Source: an uncultured Sphingomonadaceae bacterium
GTDB lineage: Bacteria > Pseudomonadota > Alphaproteobacteria > Sphingomonadales > Sphingomonadaceae
Length of the DNA stretch: 64,000 nucleotides
Direction: 5' to 3'
Assembly (NCBI GenBank): GCA_947493955.1
Contig: CANLSQ010000003.1
Location: 186,001 to 250,000, forward strand
Under the pieces are notes generated by a model that saw only the letters and a program-made list of their open reading frames with translations, had not been told where the DNA came from and did not search any database. The first letter of the stretch is position 1; each line of letters opens with the position of its first letter. The position numbers and the translations under genes are program-made. Shown piece after piece: positions 26,231-35,191 of this stretch.

Positions 26231-27310
26231 ATGAGTGACCAGACAAGCAGCCTATGGGTGAAAAAGGCGGATCTTCCGCAAAGCGAGTGGCACGCCGGAC
26301 TTTCGCCGGAGCTTGGCGAAGGTCAGGTTTTGCTGGAGATCGAGAAATATGCGCTGACGGCCAATAACATTACCTATGCTGCGGTCGGTGACGGCTTCGG
26401 CTATTGGAATTTCTTCCCGACAGGTGATGCAGACTGGGGCATTGTACCGGTCTGGGGCTTTGCCAAGGTGGTGGCTTCACAAAATGCCGATATTGCGATT
26501 GGCGAGCGGGTTTACGGCTATCTGCCAATGGCCAGCCACTTGGTTGTATCTCCGGGCAATGTTACCGAGGCAGGATTTGTTGATCATGCCGAACATCGTC
26601 AAGGGCTGGCGATCATCTACAATCAATATCACCGTCTCGGCATGGATGTAGGGCAGATGGAAGAGGAGCGCGCGCTCTATCAGCCGCTGTTCACGACCAG
26701 CTTTTTGATCGAAGACATGATGCGCAAAGCCGATTGGCATGGCGCGGATGCGGTGCTGCTCACCAGTGCATCTTCCAAAACGGCGCTGGGTCTGGCGGTG
26801 GTTGCCAAGAATCTCAGCCCCGATATCAAGCGCATCGGTCTGACTTCGGCCGGCAACAAGGCGTTTGTTGAAGGAACCGGGCTTTATGATGAGGTGCTGA
26901 CCTATGATGATCTGTCCAGCGCCGATGCATCGCAGAATATCGTATCGGTTGACTTTGCCGGCAACAGCGCGTTGCTTACCGCGATCCACGCGCATTGGGA
27001 TGCCAATCTGAAGTTCAGCTCCATGGTGGGGGCCACTCATTTTGAGGAACGCAAGGGTACAGGTGATCTGAAGGGCCCTGCGCCGGTGCTGTTTTTCGCG
27101 CCAACAGTGGCTGAAACGCTAATGAAAGAAGTTGGTCCGGCGACGTTCCGCGCCATGGTGGACGAGCAATTTGCTGCTTTTGTCGCCAGCGTGGCAGGTC
27201 ATCTTTCGGTTGAGCATCTCTCAGGGCAGGATGCCTTGCAAAGCGCCTATCTCGAAATGCTGGCCAACAAGGTTGCACCCAGTCGCGGTTTGATCTGCGC
27301 GCTGGGTTGA
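26231..27310 (+). CDS. DUF2855 family protein (medium-chain reductase-like)
   Basis: A 359-residue protein of the DUF2855 family, related in layout to medium-chain dehydrogenases/reductases but without their zinc ligands. The N-terminal part has EIEKYALTANNITYAAVGD and YWNFFPTGDADWGIVPVWGF, the family's signature; the central Rossmann-like part has DAVLLTSASSKTALGLAVV and IGLTSAGNKAFVE. No reaction has been established. It is a single gene with a start 10 bp after an AGATGGAG site. Confidence 0.8.
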   Translation: MSDQTSSLWVKKADLPQSEWHAGLSPELGEGQVLLEIEKYALTANNITYAAVGDGFGYWNFFPTGDADWGIVPVWGFAKVVASQNADIAIGERVYGYLPMASHLVVSPGNVTEAGFVDHAEHRQGLAIIYNQYHRLGMDVGQMEEERALYQPLFTTSFLIEDMMRKADWHGADAVLLTSASSKTALGLAVVAKNLSPDIKRIGLTSAGNKAFVEGTGLYDEVLTYDDLSSADASQNIVSVDFAGNSALLTAIHAHWDANLKFSSMVGATHFEERKGTGDLKGPAPVLFFAPTVAETLMKEVGPATFRAMVDEQFAAFVASVAGHLSVEHLSGQDALQSAYLEMLANKVAPSRGLICALG

Positions 27311-27383
27311 GAATGAATAAGCGTTGATTATCAACACAGAAGGGCAGATAACAGCCTGAACGGGGTCGCGCCTAGGGGACGAC

Positions 27384-29171
27384 ATGACTGAAACACCGGT
27401 TTCCGGACCAAATCTGGCCCGCCACGCGCTATTTGACGGCGTGTCGGAAGCGGCGCTCGATGCACTGGAATCGGTGTCCACGCTGAAGCCCGTATCAGGT
27501 GGCGAAAATCTCGTCGTGCAGGGCGATGACGCCGACGCGCTCTATTTTGTCGAATCCGGCCGGTTCCGCGTGGTGGTCAACAAGGTCCATATTGTCGCAC
27601 ATATCGAAGCCGGAGAAGCGGTCGGCGAACTGGCCTTTTTCGCGGGCGGCAAGCGCACCGCCGATGTGATTGCGATGCGCGATTCGGTTGTGCTGGAAGT
27701 ATCGCGCCAAGCGTTTGACAATATCGCCCTTGATCATCCGGAACTGACCCAGGCGATGCTGAAACTGGTATCGGAGCGCCTTGCCGTCGCCACGGCGCGC
27801 ACGGCATCGGTATCAACCGGAACGCCGCGTGTAATTGCCTTGCTACCTGCCGGAACCAGCCAATTGCCCGACGGCTTACTATCGCGGTTAGCGGCCGCCT
27901 TTGAAGCGGTGTTGAAAGACGATACCCCAATAATCGCAGTGGATCAGGGGACAAATGAAGCCTCCGACGGTGCGGCCTATCAGGCTTGGCTGGCGGAGCA
28001 GGAAGCCAAGGGTGCATATGTTCTGATTGACGGTAGCGGGTCGGAGGAATGGGGCGGTCAGGTCTGCCGCAATGCCGATGCTCTGGTCATGGTCGGCTGT
28101 CCGGGGCGGGCCGAACCCGAACCCAATGCTATGGAACAGACGGCAATGCGCTGGATTGCTCCGCCGCAGCGGTCCCTGTTGCTGGTGCGGGAGAAGGCCG
28201 ACAAAACGATCACCAAAAGCGCGGCCTGGATCGATCCGCGCGAACCGAAACTGCATCATCATGTCGCTCTTGATAGCGATGCCGATTTCGCCAAGATTGC
28301 CCGCTTCTTGACGGGCCGTGCGGTCGGCCTTGTCCTTGCCGGCGGTGGGGCGCTGGGCTGCGCGCATCTGGGTGTCGTGCAGGCGCTGAGACAGGCCGAT
28401 ATTCCGATCGACTTTATCGGCGGAGCCAGTGCTGGCGCGGCGATGGGCGGTGCTATTGCCCGCGGGATGACGGTCGAAGAGACTCTCGACCAGATGGAAG
28501 CGATGTTCATCAAGGCCAAGGCGATGCGGCGGCTGACCCTGCCGCTCTACTCATTGCTCGACCCAACCGTGTTCGATGCCGAGTTACGCCAGCGTTACGG
28601 GACCAAGGATATTGCGGATCAACCGATAAATTTCTTTGGCGTTTCTACCAACCTGTCGACCAATGGCCTGCACGTCCATCGGCGCGGGCCGCTGTGGGAA
28701 TGTGTCCGTGCTTCGGGATCGTTGCCGACCATATTGCCGCCCTTTATCGATAGCGATGGCAATATTCTTGTCGACGGCGGGGTGCTCGACAATGTGCCGG
28801 TCAAGGTCATGCATGGCCTGAAAACCGGTCCCAATATCGTGGTGTCGCTGGGCGATCCTGACGAGATCTGGCGCACCGATGTAGAATATGAAGATATCCG
28901 TGGGCGCTGGACATTGATGAAGGACGTGCTGCTACGCAAAAAGCGGGAGGCGGAGTTCCCGTCGATAGTCGAGATCATGTCCCGGTCGATGGTGGTGGCC
29001 AGCCGGATGGCATCGAAAGAAATGCTCGGCGATCAGGACCTGCTGGTGAATCCGCCGATCATTCCCGACATGCAAATTCTTGACTGGCATCTGGGGCGCG
29101 AGCTCGCCGAAATGGCAGAGGAATATATTAGCACTCAGGTCATCGAGAGTGCCGGGTTGAAGGCTTTATAA
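27384..29171 (+). CDS. Patatin-like phospholipase with an N-terminal cyclic-nucleotide-binding domain (NTE-like)
   Basis: A 595-residue serine lipase related to neuropathy target esterase. Residues 8-125 form a cNMP-binding/Crp-like roll (GDDADALYFVESGRFRVV, GEAVGELAFFAGGKRTADV). A central alpha-beta region of about 170 residues is followed by the patatin domain: oxyanion loop GLVLAGGGALGCAHLG near 312, nucleophile motif GGASAGAAMGG near 346 and the catalytic Asp in DGGVLDNVPVKVM near 462. All dyad residues are intact. It probably hydrolyses lysophospholipids or phospholipids at the membrane, gated by nucleotide binding, though the ligand is unknown. Confidence 0.9.
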   Translation: MTETPVSGPNLARHALFDGVSEAALDALESVSTLKPVSGGENLVVQGDDADALYFVESGRFRVVVNKVHIVAHIEAGEAVGELAFFAGGKRTADVIAMRDSVVLEVSRQAFDNIALDHPELTQAMLKLVSERLAVATARTASVSTGTPRVIALLPAGTSQLPDGLLSRLAAAFEAVLKDDTPIIAVDQGTNEASDGAAYQAWLAEQEAKGAYVLIDGSGSEEWGGQVCRNADALVMVGCPGRAEPEPNAMEQTAMRWIAPPQRSLLLVREKADKTITKSAAWIDPREPKLHHHVALDSDADFAKIARFLTGRAVGLVLAGGGALGCAHLGVVQALRQADIPIDFIGGASAGAAMGGAIARGMTVEETLDQMEAMFIKAKAMRRLTLPLYSLLDPTVFDAELRQRYGTKDIADQPINFFGVSTNLSTNGLHVHRRGPLWECVRASGSLPTILPPFIDSDGNILVDGGVLDNVPVKVMHGLKTGPNIVVSLGDPDEIWRTDVEYEDIRGRWTLMKDVLLRKKREAEFPSIVEIMSRSMVVASRMASKEMLGDQDLLVNPPIIPDMQILDWHLGRELAEMAEEYISTQVIESAGLKAL

Positions 29172-29297
29172 TTCCTTGTCACGTGCAGCGCGCTTCGGCG
29201 AGCGGTCGAATAGACGCATCACGTACCTGCAAAAAAGGGGGAGGATTTTGGGCGGCGTCTATATTAAACAGCGATTCCCCCGATATCAGGATGACTT

Positions 29298-29954
29298 ATG
29301 ACTCCCACCACCAGTCCCCCACAAACTCTTGAATTTCAATGTGAATGCGGTGCCATTCAAGGTGTTGTGCGCGAATCCTCTCCGCCAAATGGCCGCCGTC
29401 TGGTTTGCCATTGCAATGATTGTCAGGCCTTTGCCCATTATCTGGGCAGGGAAAAACAGATATTGGACGACCATGCCGGGACGCATGTCTATCAGATGGA
29501 TTCATCGAAATTCACCATCAGCAAAGGGCAGGACAAGCTTGCCTGTGTGACCGTGACCGGCGGGCCGCTGCTGCGCTGGTATTGCGCGAGCTGTAAAACA
29601 CCGATTGCCAATACGCTCAGCTCCACGCGCTTTCCGTTTCTCTCGTTGATCCTGTCGGCCTTTGATCAGGGAAAAACCGATGCGGTGCTGGGATCGGCTG
29701 TTGAGCATGTCTCGATACCATCCGGCGCAGGCGATCCCGGCAAGGTCAAGACCGCCAGCATGCCCAGTATGTTGTGGCAGCTACTGGTCCGGGTCCTCAA
29801 GGCGCGGTTCAACTCGGAGCTCAAGAAATCACCGCTATTTGATGATGCCACCGGTAAACCCTTGGCTGAGCCGATCAAGCTGGAGCGCTCAGAACGGCTG
29901 GCGATTGATGAAAAGGCCGATATTTACCGCGAGGTATTGGCGGAGGCGCAGTAG
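29298..29954 (+). CDS. DUF6151 family zinc-binding protein (GFA-like)
   Basis: A 218-residue protein with a zinc-cluster pattern like glutathione-dependent formaldehyde-activating (GFA) enzymes: FQCECGAIQG near residue 13, CHCNDCQAF near 37 and YCASCKTPIAN near 95. The C-terminal half (LWQLLVRVLKARFNSELKKSPLFD) is characteristic of the DUF6151 group. No function is established. It stands alone, with a GATATCAGG leader and REP-like repeat R2 following it. Confidence 0.75.
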   Translation: MTPTTSPPQTLEFQCECGAIQGVVRESSPPNGRRLVCHCNDCQAFAHYLGREKQILDDHAGTHVYQMDSSKFTISKGQDKLACVTVTGGPLLRWYCASCKTPIANTLSSTRFPFLSLILSAFDQGKTDAVLGSAVEHVSIPSGAGDPGKVKTASMPSMLWQLLVRVLKARFNSELKKSPLFDDATGKPLAEPIKLERSERLAIDEKADIYREVLAEAQ

Positions 29955-30042
29955 GCGATCATGCCGGTTCACAGAGCCTAAGGACAGGAGCAAACCGTTT
30001 GCAGTACTCTCATCCGTTCAGATTGATCTAACCCAGCTTTCG

Positions 30043-30069
30043 TGTCCGCTAAGGGCGCAAAAGCGGACA
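30043..30069. repeat. R2 REP-like palindrome, copy 1
   Basis: Palindrome with TGTCCGCT at 30043-30050 and AGCGGACA at 30062-30069. The same core (GTCCGCTTT, short loop, AAGCGGAC) recurs at 31404, 58620, 62248, 62283 and 63629. It lies just beyond the 3' end of the lipase gene. Confidence 0.7.
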
Positions 30070-30090
30070 TTGGCATTGATCCGGTTCATG

Positions 30091-31338
30091 CTAAAATGGC
30101 AAGTTGCCGCAATTGCTTTTGGGTTCTTCTCCGGCAAAAACCGATTGCACAAATGGTAGTGTGTCATTGGTTGATCCGGGAACAACACCGCGATGATCCA
30201 GATCGGGATATAATTTTGACACGATATTAGAACCTGCTCTGCAAGCCCCTTTAACCAATGCGGCTTGCATCCTTGGTGGGGTATCTCTGTCCTGTCCGCC
30301 TGTCCCGATAAACGTCGGAACGGGCAGTTTCAGGGTTGGGTATCCCATCTTGGAAAAGGCAGCCACCAGCGGCTCAGTGGGAGGCCTTTTGAACACCCGA
30401 TTATATGTCAGCTTCTCTGCGATAACGCGTGCTTTGACATCTTTGTGGCAAGTGTTTTGCACGGATTGCGCAATCGGCAAGACATCCTCTGAAACATAGT
30501 CAGCTAGCTTGAACTCAGGATTGATCTGCTGAACCAAAGACAGGGCAAGCATATTGTATCCGAGCATCGGATCGACGCGATCCGGTGGACGAGACTCTTG
30601 AAGGGCAACCAGTGCCTTGGGAGAAAAATAAGGCACTCCTGTTGCGACGACGCCCACAATATTGACATCCGGCGCATATTCAGAGGCATAGGCTGCAGTG
30701 GCTACTGCTGCGCCAGCCCCCTGCGATTGTCCAAAGAGGACGACCTTTTTCGATACTGGGAAACCAGCTGATTGCACTGCTCTAATAATATCGAGATTGC
30801 TATAGGCTTCGGGACGTGTAGCGAGATAAGGATGCGTTCCCGATGTTCCTAAACCCTGATAATCGGATGCAACAACTGCATATCCATTTCTAAGCCAAAA
30901 CTGGAGATGATTTCGATCTTGCTCCTGACGCCCGTTCCATGATGGTGCACAAATATCCGCGATCCCTACGGTCCCGTGAGTCCAAGCCATAAGCGGCCAA
31001 CCAATGGCCGGTGCTGTGCCCTCTGGCAAAAACAATACTCCGGAGACTGGTAGCAGGCGGTTGCCCGCCAATCCGTCAGTTGATGAATAGAGCAATCGAA
31101 GATTTTTTGCCGCTCCGGGATTAGACTGGCTTTGATTAAGGGGTTCTTCTTTTATCAAGACACCTGGAGCCTTTAGCTCACGATCATATTGATAGAAATC
31201 GGACAAGAAGCTGTCACCCAAAGTCATTTGGGATGAAAGTGTCGGGTTGCTTGACGCATCACTCGGAGCAGGAGTTGGCGCACATGCACTAAGCAATATC
31301 GACGAAGCTAAGGCGATTTTGATAGACGGAAATTTCAT
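30091..31338 (-). CDS. Lipase-like alpha/beta-hydrolase lipoprotein
   Basis: A 415-residue secreted hydrolase resembling the secretory lipase family. A signal peptide ends in a lipobox (LLSACAP), so it is probably lipid-anchored. The nucleophile elbow GQSQGAGAAV near residue 208 carries the catalytic Ser; YAVVASDYQGLGTSG near 158 precedes it and the oxyanion segment MAWTHGTVG is near 122. A late Asp and the His in LDHRGVVPG near 390 complete a triad. ATG 31338 is chosen as the signal peptide begins there. It is bracketed by R2 repeats and may be an acquired single-gene cassette. Confidence 0.78.
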   Translation of the reverse strand: MKFPSIKIALASSILLSACAPTPAPSDASSNPTLSSQMTLGDSFLSDFYQYDRELKAPGVLIKEEPLNQSQSNPGAAKNLRLLYSSTDGLAGNRLLPVSGVLFLPEGTAPAIGWPLMAWTHGTVGIADICAPSWNGRQEQDRNHLQFWLRNGYAVVASDYQGLGTSGTHPYLATRPEAYSNLDIIRAVQSAGFPVSKKVVLFGQSQGAGAAVATAAYASEYAPDVNIVGVVATGVPYFSPKALVALQESRPPDRVDPMLGYNMLALSLVQQINPEFKLADYVSEDVLPIAQSVQNTCHKDVKARVIAEKLTYNRVFKRPPTEPLVAAFSKMGYPTLKLPVPTFIGTGGQDRDTPPRMQAALVKGACRAGSNIVSKLYPDLDHRGVVPGSTNDTLPFVQSVFAGEEPKSNCGNLPF

Positions 31339-31403
31339 ATAGTCGCTCTTACTTATCTCAAGCAATGGACGCTAGTCAGCCAATCCAGTTTAGGCAAGCT
31401 AAC

Positions 31404-31425
31404 GTCCCCTTTCGGGATAAAGCAG
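31404..31425. repeat. R2 REP-like element, degenerate copy
   Basis: GTCCCCTTTCGGGATAAAGC resembles the R2 core with one arm decayed. It lies upstream of the lipase gene, opposite the intact copy at 30043, so the two bracket that gene. The rest of the 310-bp gap to the GTA cluster holds the promoter and leader described separately. Confidence 0.5.
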
Positions 31426-31479
31426 CCGCCGCTCCCCCAATCTCCAAATCCAACTAATAACCATATAGGCACAAAACAC

Positions 31480-31508
31480 TTGACATCGTCACGCTGTTTT
31501 GGTACATA
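31480..31508 (+). promoter_or_regulatory. Strong sigma70-like promoter of the GTA cluster
   Basis: Perfect TTGACA (31480-31485), a 17-bp spacer and TACATA (31503-31508) give a near-consensus promoter about 140 bp before the first GTA gene. GTA clusters in the best-studied alphaproteobacteria are controlled by GafA rather than simple promoters, so such a good consensus is noteworthy. Confidence 0.6.
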
Positions 31509-31534
31509 TCAGGAACATCGAGAAATTGTGATTC

Positions 31535-31610
31535 GGGCCGGCCGGCTCTGAACACCGGTTTGGCCCCACCACGGGGCTGGCCCGGGGTTTTCAGCGCGCC
31601 GGCCCTTTTT
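31535..31610 (+). terminator. Terminator-like leader structure upstream of the GTA cluster (possible attenuator)
   Basis: GGGCCGGC at 31535-31542 pairs with GCCGGCCC at 31598-31605, directly followed by TTTTT. A nested hairpin GCCCC/GGGGC (31563-31577) sits within. The structure lies between the promoter and the first gene, so transcripts would have to pass it. This is what an attenuator or antitermination target looks like; it may also simply end a short leader RNA. Confidence 0.5.
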
Positions 31611-31650
31611 GATGCCCGCGATCCCACGCGATCCGGGCTTGAGGATAGAT

Positions 31651-32214
31651 ATGGCTGAAACACATGAAGACCCCCGGCCCGGCGCCATCGCTCCGGAGTC
31701 CGGTACTGACCCGCGCGCCGGCCACAAAGCGGCCAAGCAACGCGCCTTTCTGGAACATCTGGCGATCACGTCCAGCATCAAGAAATCGGCCGCGGTTGCA
31801 GGTATCGCCAATGGCACATTATATTTCTGGCGAGAGCGCGATCCCGATTTCGCCGCCGCCTGGCTAAAGGCGCTGGCAGAGGGTTATGCGTTACTCGAAA
31901 TGGAAATGCTGGAACGCGCTCGCAAAGGGGTGGAGCGCAAGATTTACTATCATGGCAAGCATGTCGGCACGGTGCGCGACTATGATCACAAAACCGCCTT
32001 GCAACTGCTGCGCTTGCACAAGGAAACCGTGGCTCTGGTGCGCGCGGCGCAGGCCGAACAGGCGGTGGAGGAGGAACCGGAAGATAGGCTGGAGGACAAG
32101 CTGAAAAAGATCAACGTGCGTTTGCGCGCCTTTCGGGCAGAGCAGCGACGAAGAAAGGCAGTGGAACAAGATCCTGATCACCGCGAAAGGAACGGTGCAG
32201 TGCATGGAAGGTGA
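31651..32214 (+). CDS. terS: GTA terminase small subunit (g1-like)
   Basis: DNA-recognition component of the packaging motor, 187 residues. The helix-turn-helix is in the first third (ITSSIKKSAAVAGIANGTLYFW), followed by a helical oligomerisation core (ALLEMEMLERARKGVERK) and a charged, coiled C-terminus (EDRLEDKLKKINVRLRAF). In GTAs TerS has lost site-specific recognition so that host DNA is packaged at random. ATG 31651 is preferred because the upstream extension to 31609 runs into the leader hairpin's T run. It overlaps the terminase large subunit gene. Confidence 0.75.
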   Translation: MAETHEDPRPGAIAPESGTDPRAGHKAAKQRAFLEHLAITSSIKKSAAVAGIANGTLYFWRERDPDFAAAWLKALAEGYALLEMEMLERARKGVERKIYYHGKHVGTVRDYDHKTALQLLRLHKETVALVRAAQAEQAVEEEPEDRLEDKLKKINVRLRAFRAEQRRRKAVEQDPDHRERNGAVHGR

Positions 32215-33544
32215 CGTAAGAACGGCGGCTGAGATTGGCGCGCTGAAAGACACTGAGCGTGCGTTTGTTCTGGGCGAGATGGATCGCAAAACCCGTTTGC
32301 AATTTGAAGCCAGCTGGCATCACTGGGCGCGGGACGAACAATTGGCGCCCGCCGGTAACTGGATCACATGGCTGATCATGGCCGGTCGCGGCTTTGGCAA
32401 GACCCGGGCTGGGGCCGAATGGGTCCGCGAAATTGCCGAGGCTGATAGCAGCGCACGCCTTGCTCTGGTTGGTGCGAATTTTGCCGAGACCCGGATGGTG
32501 ATGGTGGAGGGCGAGAGCGGGCTTTTGTCCATCGCTCCGCCAAAGAACCGCCCACTGTGGGAGCCGTCGTTAAAGCGTCTGCGCTGGCCGAATGGCGCCG
32601 AGGCTTATCTCTACTCGGCAGCGGAACCGGAGGGTTTGCGTGGGCCCCAGCATAGTCATTCATGGTGCGACGAGATTGCCAAATGGACCAACAATGCCGG
32701 ACAGGCGCTGGCGACCTGGGACAATCTGAAAATGGGTTTGCGGCTGGGCCGCGCACCGAAAATAGCGGCGACAACAACGCCAAGGCCGGTGCCGCTGGTA
32801 CGGGCGCTGGTCAAGGATAGTGGGGTCAAAGATAGCGGCACTGTGATTACGCGGGGCAGTACCGAAGACAATGTTGTAAACCTGCCTGCCGCTTTCATTC
32901 AGGTGATGAAGGCCGACTATGACGGAACGCGTTTGGGGCGGCAGGAGCTGAACGGCGAGCTGATCGAGGAACTGGAAGGCGCGCTCTGGACACGGGCGAT
33001 GCTGGAGGAGTGCCGGGTCGTCTGCGACGAAGCCAGCCAGGCAGTTCGCGTAGTCGTCGGTGTTGACCCGCCCGCCTCACAAACCGGGGATGCCTGCGGG
33101 ATCATTGTCGCTGCTTTGTGTGCGGACAATAAAGCGGTGGTTTTCGCGGACAACAGCGTCGAGAAGTCCAGCCCCGAAACATGGGCGAGAGCGGTTGCGG
33201 ATGCGGCCCGGATCTGGGGCGCCGACCGTGTGATTGCGGAGGCCAATCAGGGTGGTGCGATGGTGAAGTCGGTGCTGCAGGCGGCAGATATTTCGTTGCC
33301 GGTCCGGTTGGTACATGCCTCCCGCGGCAAGGTAGCCCGGGCTGAGCCGGTGGCGGCGCTTTATGAAGCAGGGCGGGTGCTCCATGCGGGCACGTTCCCG
33401 CGCCTGGAGGATGAGCTGTGCGGGCTGTTGATTGGCGGCATTTATGAAGGGCCCGGGCGATCACCGGATCGGGCGGATGCGCTTGTCTATGCGCTGACGG
33501 AATTGATGTTGGGGCGGAAGCGAGAGCCAAGGGTACGGGTTTAG
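32204..33544 (+). CDS. terL: GTA terminase large subunit (g2-like)
   Basis: ATPase-nuclease that translocates and cuts DNA into the capsid, 446 residues. Walker A is MAGRGFGKTRAGAEW near residue 65; the Walker B/coupling region includes HSWCDEIAKW near 155. The RNase H-like nuclease domain begins at VVGVDPPASQTGDACG near 290 (first catalytic Asp) and has a further acidic site in IAEANQGGAM; late aspartates sit in GRSPDRADALVYALTEL. All motor and nuclease motifs look intact, so packaging is probably functional. It overlaps terS and is followed by repeat R1 copy 2. Confidence 0.93.
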   Translation: MEGDVRTAAEIGALKDTERAFVLGEMDRKTRLQFEASWHHWARDEQLAPAGNWITWLIMAGRGFGKTRAGAEWVREIAEADSSARLALVGANFAETRMVMVEGESGLLSIAPPKNRPLWEPSLKRLRWPNGAEAYLYSAAEPEGLRGPQHSHSWCDEIAKWTNNAGQALATWDNLKMGLRLGRAPKIAATTTPRPVPLVRALVKDSGVKDSGTVITRGSTEDNVVNLPAAFIQVMKADYDGTRLGRQELNGELIEELEGALWTRAMLEECRVVCDEASQAVRVVVGVDPPASQTGDACGIIVAALCADNKAVVFADNSVEKSSPETWARAVADAARIWGADRVIAEANQGGAMVKSVLQAADISLPVRLVHASRGKVARAEPVAALYEAGRVLHAGTFPRLEDELCGLLIGGIYEGPGRSPDRADALVYALTELMLGRKREPRVRV

Positions 33545-33560
33545 GAGGGAGTTTTTTTGA

Positions 33561-33756
33561 TTCCCTCAAGCGCCGGGCGCGGGCATCCGCCCGCTTGGCT
33601 TTCCTCGCATAAGCTCGGGCGCGACCTCGACGGTATGGTTCTAGAGAACAACCTAGAGAACATCGTCCGAGTGCAGCGAGGCAAGGCCGACCGGCCGCCG
33701 CGCCTTATGGCGCGATAGCCAAGGCGACGGATGTCGCCGCCCAGCGCTTGAGGGAA
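33561..33756. repeat. R1 inverted-repeat element, copy 2 (196 bp)
   Basis: Ends TTCCCTCAAGCGC and GCGCTTGAGGGAA are perfect inverted repeats. Internal blocks match copies 1, 3 and 4 (CTTTCCTCGCATAAGCTCGG, CCGAGTGCAGCGAGGCAAGG, GCGCCTTATGGCGC), in the orientation opposite to copies 1 and 4. It lies exactly in the gap between terminase and portal genes, and the portal start follows 23 bp later after AAAAAGGAAC. Confidence 0.85.
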
Positions 33757-33778
33757 TATAAAAAAGGAACCACAAAAC

Positions 33779-34930
33779 ATGAAATTTTGGGAACATCTGT
33801 CGCTCGCCTTCAAGGGACATGGGCAGCAAACAAAACCACCTTTGGGGCGTAGCTATATCGGCACCTATGGAGGAGCCGCTTTTTCCGGAGAAGCGCCCTT
33901 TTCTTATGAGGGTCGTGTGCGCGAAGCCTATATCGACAATGCCATCGCGCAGCGCGCGGTGCGGATTGTTGCTGAAGGCGTTGGTGATGCGCCGCTTGCG
34001 CCGATGGAGGATGAGATTGCAAAGCTCGTAAACGCAAGCAGTGCGGGGCAATCGCTCCTTGAAACCATCGCTGCCCATCTTTTACTGCATGGCAATGCAT
34101 ATGTGCAGATAATGTGCGCGCCTGATGCCAAAGGTGTTGAGCGCCCGGCTGAATTGTTTGCCCTGCGGCCCGACCGGATAACGATTGAACCGGATGAAAA
34201 GGGCTGGCCGGTCGCTTATGTCTATCGCGCGGGCCAGCATCAGACTCGCTTTGCCGCGCAAGATGAAATGGGACGGCCTGCGATCATTCACATCAAGGCT
34301 TTTCACCCGACCGATGATCATTATGGTCTGGGCTGCCTTGGAGCAGCGGCTAAGGCGGTGGCGGTGCATAATGCGGCGGCGCATTGGAACAGGGCCCTAC
34401 TCGATAATGCCGCGCGGCCATCAGGCGCGCTGGTCTTTGATCCCGGACCGGACGGGTCGGCCCTGTCGTCGGACCAGTTTGACCGGCTCAAGGCCGAGAT
34501 GGAGGCGAGCTTTGCCGGGGCTGGTAATGCTGGCCGACCGATGCTGCTCGAAGGCGGCCTGAAATGGCAGAGCATGAGCATGACCCCGGCCGACATGGAT
34601 TTTGTCGCCCTGAAAGCGGCTGCTGCGAGAGAAATTGCGCTGGCCTTTGGTGTGCCACCGATGCTCCTCGGGCTGCCCGGGGACAATAGCTACGCCAACT
34701 ACCGCGAAGCCAACCGGGCATTGTGGCGGCTGACAATTCTGCCGTTGGCCGGGAAGATCTTGGATGGACTGTCTGTCGCGCTGGGAGCTTGGTGGCCGGA
34801 GGCGAAGCTGGCGATCGACCGTGATCAGATCCCGGCTTTGTCGGAAGACCGCGAAAGGTTGTGGCAGCAGGTGAGCGAAGCGGATTTTCTGTCGCCCGAG
34901 GAGAAACGCAGCCGTCTTGGAATAGATTAG
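33779..34930 (+). CDS. GTA portal protein (g3-like, HK97 family)
   Basis: Dodecameric ring at the capsid vertex through which DNA passes, 383 residues, the usual length for this family. It shows AYIDNAIAQRAVRIVAEGV near residue 45, LLHGNAYVQIM near 100, a stem region near 250-290 and AREIALAFGVPPMLLGLPGDNSYANYREANRALW near 285-315 (quoted in two parts of the family signature). The C-terminus (LWQQVSEADFLSPEEKRSRLGI) is also typical. The gene is flanked on both sides by R1 repeats in the same orientation, so recombination between them would delete exactly this gene. Confidence 0.93.
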   Translation: MKFWEHLSLAFKGHGQQTKPPLGRSYIGTYGGAAFSGEAPFSYEGRVREAYIDNAIAQRAVRIVAEGVGDAPLAPMEDEIAKLVNASSAGQSLLETIAAHLLLHGNAYVQIMCAPDAKGVERPAELFALRPDRITIEPDEKGWPVAYVYRAGQHQTRFAAQDEMGRPAIIHIKAFHPTDDHYGLGCLGAAAKAVAVHNAAAHWNRALLDNAARPSGALVFDPGPDGSALSSDQFDRLKAEMEASFAGAGNAGRPMLLEGGLKWQSMSMTPADMDFVALKAAAAREIALAFGVPPMLLGLPGDNSYANYREANRALWRLTILPLAGKILDGLSVALGAWWPEAKLAIDRDQIPALSEDRERLWQQVSEADFLSPEEKRSRLGID

Positions 34931-34953
34931 AGGCGGGAAGTTTATTTATTTAA

Positions 34954-35166
34954 CCTCAGGCGCCGGGCGCGGGCATCCGCCCGCTTGGCTTTCCTCGCAT
35001 AAGCTCGGGCGCGCGGTCGCGCTTGCCAACGCGATGCGTCGGATCAGCGCGACCTCCTGCGCAAGGTTCAAGAGCATCGTCCGAGCGCAGCGAGGCAAGG
35101 CCGACCGGCCGCCGCGCCTTATGGCGCGTAGCCAAGCGGGCGGATGCCCGCGCCCGGCGCCTGAGG
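34954..35166. repeat. R1 inverted-repeat element, copy 3 (213 bp)
   Basis: Ends CCTCAGGCGCCGGGCGCGGG and its complement CGCCCGGCGCCTGAGG. The internal blocks and orientation match copy 2. The right end runs into AAAAAAGGAG, the ribosome binding site of the next gene. No coding capacity is conserved across copies. Confidence 0.85.
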
Positions 35167-35191
35167 AAATCAAAAAAGGAGTCATCAAAAA

